Below are positions 6,166 to 12,984 of a DNA stretch of 12,984 nt, one piece after another. The stretch is taken from the NCBI GenBank assembly GCA_016702545.1, contig JADJDT010000021.1, positions 1-12,984 of the forward strand, read 5' to 3'. Position numbers and translations under genes: made by a program. Source of the DNA: Pseudomonadota bacterium (lineage in GTDB: Bacteria > Myxococcota_A > Polyangia > GCA-2747355). A model generated the notes under the pieces. The model was given only the letters and a program-made list of their open reading frames with translations. It was not told where the DNA came from and did not search any database. Numbering within the stretch: the stretch's first letter is position 1; every line of letters starts with the position of its first letter.

Positions 6166-7443
6166 CTAGGGCGGTGAGGGATAGTTTCGCTTGACGTAGC
6201 ACAAGCCGTCAGCGTTGAGGTGTCCGAGCGTGCTCGTGAGATAGGCGACGAAGTCGGCGTAGTCACGGATCGCGCTGCTCGGGGCGCCACGCGAATCGAC
6301 GGGAATGCCCTTGGTGTCGAAGGCCATCGCGCCGTTGCTCGGGGGCTCGTAGGAAGCGAGGCACGAGCGCCAGGGCACCGGCTTGCCGTCACGGTCCTTG
6401 ATCGGCGCGATCGGGGTGCCGATCAGGTTGTCGAAGCGCAGCGTGGGCCTCGCGCCGAGCCCGGCGACCTGTGCCGCGAAGGCGTCGAAGTGCAGCGGCG
6501 CGTCGTGCTCGAACTCCTCCCAGAAGAGGTGGTCGGTGTGGAAGGTCACCTGCGCGACGACGCTCGCGTTGTTGCGAATGGCGATGCCGCGCTGGAATTC
6601 CTCGCCGGCGAAGGGCTCCGCGGGGGCGGTGTCGGGGTTCTGGCAGTTACTGAAACGCGCCGGCAGCGTCAACCCGAACTCGAAGTCGATCACCTTCGGC
6701 AACCGATCGAAGTCGTAGCTCGGGTCGGTCGCGCGGCAATTCGTGCCCTTGAAGGTGGCCGTGCCGGCGAAGAGGTAGGTCTGACCGGCCGCGATCATCT
6801 TTTCGTAGGCGCTCCGACCCGCGGCGTCGAGGTTCACGTTCTTCGCCTGCGCGGTCGCCGCGACGGTCTCGAAGCCGAAGGCATAGCGCCGGGTGGGGTC
6901 GAAGGCTGCGCCGCCGCGCTGGTTCTGCGCACGCAGCGCTGCCACGGGTGCGGCGCGCTCGTCCCCGCCGCCCTTCCCCTCGAGCGACCCACCCTGGGCC
7001 AGATCGACGGCCCAGGGTCCATCCACCTGCGCGACCTGCTCACCGGTCTGCGACTGGTCGGTCGGCGCCTTGTCCGGCTCCTCCGCGAGGGTGAGGTGAT
7101 CGAAGGTGGCGATCACCCGCGTGAACTTCAGCTCCCACCCGTCGACGAAGGCCAGCTCGTCCTCCGAGCTGGGCGGGAAGCCGTAGCCCTGCCGCGCCAG
7201 GGCCTCGCCGGAGGCCGTGAAGAGGATGCCCTTCGGTCCCGGGTCGCAGGGCGGCAGGAAGTCCTGCAGCACCCGCCCCCTCGACCTTGGGTCCGCAGGT
7301 CCCCTATCGGGTGCCTCGTCGAACCGCCCTGGCCAGGTCCCCGGCGCGAGGCCACGCCGAGCACGCCTCGAAGCGCATCTGCCCCTGCTCGTCGCCCCGA
7401 GCGCTCGTATCCGCCCTCGATTCGTCGTTCTCTGGCTCCTCAT
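6166..7443 (-). CDS. His-rich companion protein of the TonB receptor operon
   Basis: The 425-codon frame begins at an ATG overlapping the previous stop (ATGA). Residues ~58-425 look like a well-folded secreted protein. Recognisable segments are ASGEALARQGYGFPP, FVDGWELKFTRVIATFDHL, DGPWAVDLAQGG, RYAFGFETVAATAQ, FAGTATFKGTNC and EEFQRGIAIRNNASVVAQV. HTDHLFWEEFEHDAPLHFD (302-320) holds four histidines (H302, H305, H313, H318) that could bind metal. Cys236, Cys267, Cys361 and Cys415 could form disulfides. I do not recognise a named family. Context between a TonB receptor plus lipoprotein and ExbB-ExbD suggests a periplasmic or surface role in ligand capture. Residues 1-57 are Arg-rich with lower third-position GC, while another frame over the same bases is acidic and better biased. 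No signal peptide is visible, so the N terminus is probably frameshifted. Confidence 0.75.
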   Translation of the reverse strand: MRSQRTTNRGRIRALGATSRGRCASRRARRGLAPGTWPGRFDEAPDRGPADPRSRGRVLQDFLPPCDPGPKGILFTASGEALARQGYGFPPSSEDELAFVDGWELKFTRVIATFDHLTLAEEPDKAPTDQSQTGEQVAQVDGPWAVDLAQGGSLEGKGGGDERAAPVAALRAQNQRGGAAFDPTRRYAFGFETVAATAQAKNVNLDAAGRSAYEKMIAAGQTYLFAGTATFKGTNCRATDPSYDFDRLPKVIDFEFGLTLPARFSNCQNPDTAPAEPFAGEEFQRGIAIRNNASVVAQVTFHTDHLFWEEFEHDAPLHFDAFAAQVAGLGARPTLRFDNLIGTPIAPIKDRDGKPVPWRSCLASYEPPSNGAMAFDTKGIPVDSRGAPSSAIRDYADFVAYLTSTLGHLNADGLCYVKRNYPSPP

Positions 7444-8248
7444 CGCACGTTCCTCCATTCGAAGCTGTAGACACCCAGTCGCGCGCGGAAACCCTCGTAG
7501 AGCGCCCTCTCGGGCTCGCCGGTCGAGTCGTCCCGGAACTGGTAGAGCGGCGGCTCGTCGGTGACCCGCTCGAGCTGCGAGAAGTCCACGTTGGTGAACC
7601 ACGGCCGCGGATCGACCCGCAGCAGCAGAGACCCGCCCTCGACCAGCGTGAGCTCGATCGGGATCGGTGAAACGATGCGCTGCTTGCACAAGGGGTTGAC
7701 GCCGGGCAGCGCTGGGTCGCCGGGCGGGAGGCTGCGATTGCGCCCGATCGTCAGCCGCCCGTCGAAGGGAAAGACCCGGCCCTCGCGGCTCGCCACACCC
7801 GCCACGTCGAGGATCACCGTGGGGTCGTCGATCGCGTTGATCTCGTCGCCGAAGAGCCAGACCTCGGCGGCCCGCGCGGGCTCGGCGAGTCCCTCGCCCG
7901 CCGCGGTGAAGGGCTGCGGGCTGCCATCGAGCACATCGAGCGCGAGCGCGCTGCGCACCTGCCCGACGTAGATACCCGGCAGCACGCAGCTCGTCGGCTG
8001 CGCGCCGAGGTAGGCACCGCACGATTGAGGTAGAGCGCGCCGAGCTGCAGGCGTGCGCGGGTCAGCGCGACCTCGTAGCCCTGCGCCGTGCTGAAGCCGA
8101 GGGGCGCGCCAGCGACCGCCTCCGGCGGGCCGGCGGCCGCGACGTCGAAGCTGACCAGCGCGCTCCCGGTGGTTTCGACGCAGCCGGCGGCGGCGACCAG
8201 GGCAGAGGTCGCCACCGCGCCAGCCGGGCGCAGGATCGCGAGGCTCAT
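7440..8248 (-). CDS. Lipoprotein of the receptor operon, one frameshift
   Basis: The ATG at 8248 overlaps the receptor stop (ATGA). The N terminus is a lipoprotein signal: SALVAAAGC, with the lipid-bearing Cys at residue 23. The frame holds through GYEVALTRARLQLGALYLN, then breaks near 8020-8027; the next frame continues sensibly as SCGAYLGAQPTSCVLPGIYV and on to VYSFEWRNVR at the stop. One added base would restore an open frame of 270 codons. The mature protein looks all-beta (ILDVAGVASREGRVFPFDG, IPIELTLVEGGSLLLRVD). It has a Cys pair 11 residues apart straddling the repaired segment, and PLCKQR later. No named family is recognised. The following gene begins inside the stop codon. Lipid anchoring in the outer membrane next to the receptor suggests a ligand-capture or receptor-lid role, by analogy with other TonB systems only. 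A sequencing indel is as likely as a true mutation. Confidence 0.7.
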
Positions 8249-10854
8249 GCCTGACCTCCCAGCGTGATGCCCAGGGTGAGCAGCAGCGTGCGCGGCGCGC
8301 CGGCTGTGAAGTGGCGCGCTGGCACCAGCGCGGGCGGCCCCTGCGCGTCGAAGTTCGAGGCGTAGTTGTACTCGCCGAGTCGATAGCGCCGATCGAGCAC
8401 GTTCTGCAGCGTCCGGACCAACTCGAGCTCGCGCCAGGCCACCCCCAGCGCGCCGTCGACGGTGGCCAAGACGTCGCTGCGCTGGCCGTAAGGCAGCGGG
8501 CGCCGACCGACCCAGGTCAGGCCGAGGGCAGCATGGCCCTGCAGCGGCTGCCCCCGCAGGCGCAGCCGTGGCAGCGCGCCGTGGAGGGTCCCGTCGCCAC
8601 GGAGCACCAGCTCGGGGACGTAGGGCACCAGCAGGCCCGTGTCATCGAAGGTCGAGTGCACCTGCGTCAGGCTGCCGGAGAGATCGAGGATCATGGCGCG
8701 GGCGCGCAGCGCCGCGAGCCAGCCGCGGCGGGTGGTGCCCTGGGCCAGCGTGTTGCGTCCGGCCGTCTCGCTGAAGATCAGGTCGCGATCGACCTGCGTG
8801 CCGAAGAGCACCCCACGGCCGGCGAGCTCGAGCCAGCCCAGCCGGCGGGCATAGGCAACGCCCCCCTCGTAGGCGGTGATGCTGGCGAAGGGCGTGGCAA
8901 CGTCCTGGGTCAGGTAGATCGGATCGATCGAGCGAATGCCGCGCCCGAGGCTGGCCGAGGCCGTCAGGTGGAAGAAGGGGCCGACCACCAGCGTGACGCG
9001 CGGCAGAAAGACGGTGGCTGCGGTCGCGGCGCGGGCTACCGGTTCGCGGTAGCGCCCGTAGTCCTGGCTGTCGAGACAGCTTCGGTCGCCCGGCGGATTG
9101 CTGCGCGAAGGATGAGCGACGCTATCGACGGCGCAGCGATCGAGGGCGTTGAAGGTGAAGGCCTCGGCGCGCAGGCCGCCGCGCAGGCTCAGCCAGTTGG
9201 TCGCGCGCAGGTTCGCGTCGGCGTAGAGCCCGAGGTCGCTCAGCTCGGCGTCGATCGCCGTCTCGAGGCGATAGGGCACGCTCGTCGCGGTCTCGTTGCG
9301 GTACTGCGTCGCCTCGACGAAGTCACCACGCACGGCGTAGCCCAGCTCGAGCTCCTGGCGCTGGCCGAGCAGCCGGCCGTGCCAGCGTCCGAAACCACGC
9401 GCGCCGACGGTCAACCCGACGTTGTTCAAGTCGATCAGGTCGCCACGCTGTCGATGCAGGTTCTGCTGCGGCTGCTGGCTGTCGAGCAGAAAGCCGGTGA
9501 AGTTCTCCAACAGGCGCATCGAATTGCGCAGCGCAAAAAACTGGTGACCGTGCGTCAGCTGCTCGCCGGACCACTCGAGCTCGGCCGCCAGCGAGAAGCG
9601 CGTCACGTCGCCGCCCTGCCGCCGATCGTAGGTGTCGAAGAAGCCGACCCGCCCGCGCGCGACATCATCGGCGCGCAACACCCCGGCGCTGTGATAGCGC
9701 GTCGCGTAGGCGGTCCCGGCCAGCCGCCAGTGACCACGCGCGCCGACGCGGCCCTCGAGCTGGCCCATGGCCGTCGCGCGCGTGCTGTCGCGATTGGTGC
9801 CGAAGCCCGCGCTGCGCAGCAGCTCGGCCCCGCCGAAGGTGCCAGGGCCGCTGCCAGGTGGGCCCCAGAGGGCGAGCAGGCGCTGCGTCGCGAAGGAGCC
9901 GAAGCCGTACTTCGCCGTCAGGCCGCGCCGCGCGAGCCCCAGCTCGTACTCTGCGCTGCCCGCCACGGCGAAGTTGCCCTGGCGCGGATCGAAGGGCCCT
10001 TCGAGCACACGCAGCCCGACCACCAGCTCGGGGATCACGAAGTGAAGATCGGCGTGGCCGTTGCCGTGCAGATTGCCGGCCTGGTTGACCGGCACGCCCC
10101 CGACGCTGAGCTCGAGGTCTTGCCCCTCGCGCGCGTCGAAGCCACGCAGAAAGATTTGCTCGGCGTGACCCTCGCCGCCCTCGTTGGTCAGCAGCATGCC
10201 GGGGGCGAGCTGCAGCAGCTCGGTGGCGTTGCGGCGGGGCACGCGCGCCAGCTCACCGACCTCGAGCTGGAAGTCAGAGGCCCCGCGACTGGGCCGGGAC
10301 GGACGCCCCAGCACCGTCACCTCGAGCACCCGTGGCTCCGTGCGCTGGGGACGCCGCGGCTCCGGAGCCCTGGGCGGCGCCGGCGGCGGCGCGAGCTCGA
10401 AGGGCGCGGCAAAGCGAAAGGGCAAGCGAATGCGGCTGGCCACCGCCGCCCCCGCGCGCAGCGCCGGCCGGAAGCGCCACGCTCGGGCAGCCGTGCGCGC
10501 CGCCTCGTCGAAGTCGGCGCCCGCGGAGGTGAGCAGCTCGACGCCGGTGACGGAGCCTGCCGCGTCAATCGTCACCGCCAGGACCACCTCGGCGCTGCGC
10601 CCCGCGGCGAGTTGCCGGGGCGGATAGACCGCGTCGACCCGCACCACGGGCGCAGGCGGCACCACCGCCGGGCGCGAGGAGGGTAGCGCCTCGGGACCGA
10701 CGGCGGCCGCGCGGGCGGCGATCAGCACGCCCAGCAGGAGCGCCCCCGCGAGCCCCGCGAGCCGCGCGGCGCGCGCGCGCGGCAGGGTGCGGACGCAGGC
10801 CCGCCGTGCGCTGGGCGCGCGAGCGTGGGCTGGCGGACGGGAAGCAATGGCCAT
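8245..10854 (-). CDS. TonB-dependent receptor with fused N-terminal TonB domain
   Basis: An 869-residue outer-membrane receptor. A long basic n-region precedes a hydrophobic signal core (LAGLAGALLLGVLIAARAAA, 32-51). Residues ~71-148 form a TonB C-terminal-type domain (VDAVYPPRQL, VVLAVTIDAAGSVTGVELLT, ARAWRFRPAL). A Pro-rich linker and a TonB-box-like LEVTVLG (177-183) follow. The plug covers about 193-305 (ATELLQLAPGMLLTNEGGEG, IFLRGFDAREG, NGHADLHFVIPEL, FDPRQGNFAVAGSAEY). The rest is a ~560-residue beta-barrel with NVLDRRYRLGEYNYASNFD near the end; the last residue is Ala rather than the usual aromatic. Plug residues H230, H263, H267 and H271 are notable, as is a barrel loop with two cysteines (DRCAVDS...RSCLDS). 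ATG 10854 was chosen because it precedes the signal peptide; the ribosome site is weak and a GTG six codons upstream is possible. Substrate is not determinable. Confidence 0.92.
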   Translation of the reverse strand: MAIASRPPAHARAPSARRACVRTLPRARAARLAGLAGALLLGVLIAARAAAVGPEALPSSRPAVVPPAPVVRVDAVYPPRQLAAGRSAEVVLAVTIDAAGSVTGVELLTSAGADFDEAARTAARAWRFRPALRAGAAVASRIRLPFRFAAPFELAPPPAPPRAPEPRRPQRTEPRVLEVTVLGRPSRPSRGASDFQLEVGELARVPRRNATELLQLAPGMLLTNEGGEGHAEQIFLRGFDAREGQDLELSVGGVPVNQAGNLHGNGHADLHFVIPELVVGLRVLEGPFDPRQGNFAVAGSAEYELGLARRGLTAKYGFGSFATQRLLALWGPPGSGPGTFGGAELLRSAGFGTNRDSTRATAMGQLEGRVGARGHWRLAGTAYATRYHSAGVLRADDVARGRVGFFDTYDRRQGGDVTRFSLAAELEWSGEQLTHGHQFFALRNSMRLLENFTGFLLDSQQPQQNLHRQRGDLIDLNNVGLTVGARGFGRWHGRLLGQRQELELGYAVRGDFVEATQYRNETATSVPYRLETAIDAELSDLGLYADANLRATNWLSLRGGLRAEAFTFNALDRCAVDSVAHPSRSNPPGDRSCLDSQDYGRYREPVARAATAATVFLPRVTLVVGPFFHLTASASLGRGIRSIDPIYLTQDVATPFASITAYEGGVAYARRLGWLELAGRGVLFGTQVDRDLIFSETAGRNTLAQGTTRRGWLAALRARAMILDLSGSLTQVHSTFDDTGLLVPYVPELVLRGDGTLHGALPRLRLRGQPLQGHAALGLTWVGRRPLPYGQRSDVLATVDGALGVAWRELELVRTLQNVLDRRYRLGEYNYASNFDAQGPPALVPARHFTAGAPRTLLLTLGITLGGQA

Positions 10855-11015
10855 CGGCGCTCTCGTGCTCACGGGGCCGGGGCGGCGCACTCGGTGCTGC
10901 GACGACACACCCGGACGTCGCCGACGACGGAGGGTCGGCGGCGCCCGACTGCCGCGCAGCGTCTGAGGACGCTCGCCCGGGCGATAAACAGGGTTCGGGA
11001 GAAAAAGGGGCCGCG

Positions 11016-11438
11016 CTATACCGGCGGCGACTGCTTCGGGGCGAGTAGGTAGCGCTGAGCGGAGGCGAGCCCGGGGCCGAGGCGATCGAGAGCCAGCGCG
11101 GGGCCTGGGGGAGGCAGATCGGAGAGTTGCCACAGCCCGTCGCCGGCCGCGCGCGCGGCGTGCGTCGCCCCAGCGAAGGGGCAGTGGTCGTGCCCGCGCG
11201 GTCGCGGCATCGTCTCCGCGACGTAGGCCACGACGGACCGCAGCGGCGCCGCGAGCCCGAGGCCCGCCCCCGAGCGGGCCGGCGCGTGCACGGCCTCGCC
11301 GTGCTCGGAACAGACCAGGTGCGGCGCCGACGCCTCGTGCTGGAGACCGACCAGCTGGGCGAGCTGAAACAGACCCGCGGCGGCGAGGGCGAGCGTCCGA
11401 GGCCAGCGAGCAGCGCGGAAGGACCGGCCAACCAACAT
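11016..11438 (-). CDS. Small His/Cys-rich membrane or exported protein
   Basis: A 140-residue protein, first in the receptor operon. A basic start (RSFRAARWPR) leads into one hydrophobic segment (TLALAAAGLFQLAQLVGL, 15-32), either a signal peptide or a membrane anchor. Next come two His/Cys clusters: HEASAPHLVCSEHGEAVH (34-51, with H34, H40, C43, H46, H51) and HDHCPFAGATH (83-93, with H83, H85, C86, H93). The end reads LLAPKQSPPV. The spacing invites metal binding (zinc, copper or iron), but I know no named family with certainty; it is loosely reminiscent of short DUF2946-like metal-related proteins. The ATG at 11438 has no good Shine-Dalgarno, and a possible TTGACA promoter would start transcription almost at the ATG. 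The 161-bp gap to the receptor (10855-11015) holds two small hairpins and no riboswitch I recognise. Confidence 0.65.
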   Translation of the reverse strand: MLVGRSFRAARWPRTLALAAAGLFQLAQLVGLQHEASAPHLVCSEHGEAVHAPARSGAGLGLAAPLRSVVAYVAETMPRPRGHDHCPFAGATHAARAAGDGLWQLSDLPPPGPALALDRLGPGLASAQRYLLAPKQSPPV

Positions 11439-11445
11439 GCCGCCG

Positions 11446-11474
11446 ACTTAGCCCCCGGAGCACAGGGCTGTCAA
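11446..11474 (-). promoter_or_regulatory. Candidate promoter of the import operon
   Basis: On the minus strand a consensus -35 TTGACA (11474-11469) is followed after 17 bases by CTAAGT (11451-11446), a poor -10. If used, transcription would begin near 11440, two bases before the ATG, giving a leaderless mRNA that fits the absent Shine-Dalgarno. The element lies in the 176-bp divergent region shared with rmuC (11439-11614). I see no obvious Fur or Zur palindrome there. Confidence 0.3.
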
Positions 11475-11614
11475 GCCACGACGACAAGAGGGCGACCGCC
11501 ACGCCGGGACGACGGCACGCGCGACGACGGGCGCTTACCACGGCGCGCGCGACGCGGTGGCGCCCCTCGGGGCATCCTTTTCGCGGGCGCAGCGCCGCGG
11601 TGGCGGTGAAGACG

Positions 11615-12984
11615 ATGATCGACCTTGCTCTCCTGGTCGGCGGCGCGCTTGCCGGCGCCATCGCGGCCTATGCGCTGCTGCGCGGCCGAGCGGCGCAGCA
11701 GGCGGCTGCCGCACGCGCAGAGGGACGAAGCGCCGCGCAGCAGGAAGGAGCCGTGCTCGCGGAGCGGCTGGCCGCCTGCCAGCGCGAGTCCCAGGAGCTG
11801 CGGGGCGAGCGCGACCAGGCGCGGGGCGCAGTGGAAGAACAACGCCAGAGCGCCGCGGAGTTGGCGGTGGAGCGCGCACGCCTGGCCACCAGTCTCAGCG
11901 CAGCGACCAGCGAGCGCGAGGCGCTGGTGGGCAAGCTGCAGGCCGAGCTACGCGAGGCGCGCGAGCAGAGCGCGACCCTCGCCGGCGTCAGCGCAGCGCA
12001 GCGCGCCGAGCTAGCGGAGCTCGGCACGCGGCTGGCCGAGCAGCAACGCCACCACGAGGAGCGCCTGGCCGAGCGGCAGCAGCATCATGCGGAGCGCCTG
12101 GCCGAGCTCGATCAGGCTCGCCAGCGGATGGCCACGGAGTTCGAGAACCTCGCCAATCGCATCCTCGAGGCCAAGGGACGCGCGCTGGGCGAACAGAGCC
12201 GCACTGGCCTCGAGGCGCTGCTGAAGCCGGTGCGCGAGCAGCTCGAGGGCTTTCGCACCAAGGTCGAGCAGATCCACCACACCGAGACGCAGGAGCGCGC
12301 CTCGCTGCGCGAACAGCTGCTGGTGCTGCAGCAGCTCAACCAGCGGATGAACGACGAGGCGCGCAACCTCACGCGCGCGCTCAAGGGCGACAAGAAGATC
12401 CAGGGCAACTGGGGCGAGATGGTGCTCGAGCGCGTGCTCGAACAGTCGGGGCTGCGCAAGGGCATCGAGTACGAGCTGCAGGGCAGCTATCGCGATCGCG
12501 AGGGCCAGCTCTTTCGCCCCGACGTGGTGATCCATCTGCCCGAGGGCAAGGACATCGTCGTCGACGCCAAGGTGTCGCTGCTGGCGTACCAGGACTACCT
12601 CAACGCCGTCGACGAGTCAGCCCAGCTCACGGCGCTGCAGGCGCATGTCCAGGCGGTGCGTGACCACGTCAGCGCGCTCGGCGGCAAGGACTACAGCGCG
12701 CTGCAGGGGCTCCGCTCGGTCGACTTCGTGCTGATGTTCATGCCGATCGAGCCGGCCTTCATGCTCGCCTTCCAGCACGACGAGAAGCTGCTCGGCGCGG
12801 CCTTCGAGCAGCGCATCGTCGTCGTCACGCCGACGACCTTGCTCGCGACGCTGCGCACCGTCAGCAGCGTCTGGCGCTTCGAGCGGCAGAGCGAGAACGC
12901 CCGGCTGATCGCGCAGCGGGCGGGCGCCGTCTACGACAAGCTGCGGGGCTTCGTCGAGGAGTTCGAGCGGCTGGGCGGCCAGCT
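11615..12984 (+). CDS. rmuC: RmuC-family DNA recombination protein, 3' end missing
   Basis: 456 codons are open to the window edge; the C terminus is cut off. RmuC proteins are membrane-anchored, predicted nucleases that limit rearrangement at inverted repeats. An N-terminal helix (IDLALLVGGALAGAIAAYALL, 2-22) precedes a long Ala/Glu/Arg/Gln coiled coil (about 25-170, including HHEERLAERQQHHAERLAEL). The RmuC core runs from about 176 (FENLANRILEAKGRALGEQS). Signature pieces are KIQGNWGEMVLERVLEQSGL (Trp266), RPDVVIHLP with Asp303, IVVDAKVSLLAYQDYL with Asp317 and Lys319 (the PD-(D/E)xK-like D...DxK pattern), FVLMFMPIEPAF, and VVVTPTTLLATLRTVSSVWR. E. coli RmuC is about 475 residues, so little may be missing. 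The ATG at 11615 was chosen for the anchor; an in-frame GTG at 11606 is an alternative. It is transcribed away from the import operon. Confidence 0.95.
   Translation, partial: MIDLALLVGGALAGAIAAYALLRGRAAQQAAAARAEGRSAAQQEGAVLAERLAACQRESQELRGERDQARGAVEEQRQSAAELAVERARLATSLSAATSEREALVGKLQAELREAREQSATLAGVSAAQRAELAELGTRLAEQQRHHEERLAERQQHHAERLAELDQARQRMATEFENLANRILEAKGRALGEQSRTGLEALLKPVREQLEGFRTKVEQIHHTETQERASLREQLLVLQQLNQRMNDEARNLTRALKGDKKIQGNWGEMVLERVLEQSGLRKGIEYELQGSYRDREGQLFRPDVVIHLPEGKDIVVDAKVSLLAYQDYLNAVDESAQLTALQAHVQAVRDHVSALGGKDYSALQGLRSVDFVLMFMPIEPAFMLAFQHDEKLLGAAFEQRIVVVTPTTLLATLRTVSSVWRFERQSENARLIAQRAGAVYDKLRGFVEEFERLGGQ

Noticed and set aside
6220..7470. 416-codon plus-strand frame opposite the companion gene
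   Set aside because: Composition-driven antisense frame. The minus-strand protein has structured sequence and operon context.
8311..10686. 791-codon open frame antisense to the receptor
   Set aside because: Typical antisense shadow in high-GC DNA. It lacks domain-like sequence or a start context, whereas the opposite strand encodes a complete TonB-dependent receptor.
10855..11015. Cobalamin or other riboswitch upstream of the TonB receptor
   Set aside because: TonB receptors often have B12 riboswitches, but I find no B12-box-like sequence here, only two short stems, and the gap is only 161 bp.

Overview
The window is very GC-rich and strongly biased to G or C at third codon positions. Gene content (a TonB-dependent receptor carrying its own N-terminal TonB domain, private TonB/ExbB/ExbD, lipoproteins, a Cys-rich Ig-like repeat protein) suggests a myxobacterium-like bacterium (Myxococcota or a related deltaproteobacterial lineage). 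That assignment is inference; there is no rRNA or other taxonomic marker.

Layout. Positions 1-2024 (+) hold about eight near-identical ~255-bp repeats encoding 85-residue, four-cysteine beta-sandwich-like modules. This is the C-terminal end of a large surface protein: the last three units read through, while the first five carry many small indels. A strong hairpin follows (2091-2123). On the minus strand come the C-terminal part of a PIN-domain toxin (2203-2589), a run of three tight hairpins (2531-2632), and an intact NmrA-like NAD(P)-binding protein (2629-3483). Positions 3537-4060 hold no intact gene, but do contain two diverged, frameshifted copies of a small exported Cys-containing protein.

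The core of the window is a minus-strand operon, read from 11438 down to 4111: a small membrane or exported His/Cys-rich protein, a TonB-dependent receptor fused to a TonB C-terminal domain, a lipoprotein, a His-rich companion protein, ExbB, ExbD and TonB. Four of the junctions overlap (ATGA, ATGA, 26 bp, GTGA), which implies translational coupling. Together they form a complete outer-membrane import machine: receptor and plug, inner-membrane proton channel, energy transducer, and probable ligand-handling proteins outside the inner membrane. The His/Cys clusters in the small upstream protein and the companion protein make a transition metal or metal chelate the leading substrate guess; nothing in the sequence proves it.

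Divergent from the operon, rmuC (11615 onward, +) starts and runs off the window end.

Frameshifts recur in several minor genes (repeat array, lipoprotein, companion N terminus, 3.5-4.1 kb region, PIN remnant), while the receptor, ExbB, ExbD, TonB, NmrA and RmuC read cleanly. Some breaks may be indel errors in the assembly, others true decay.
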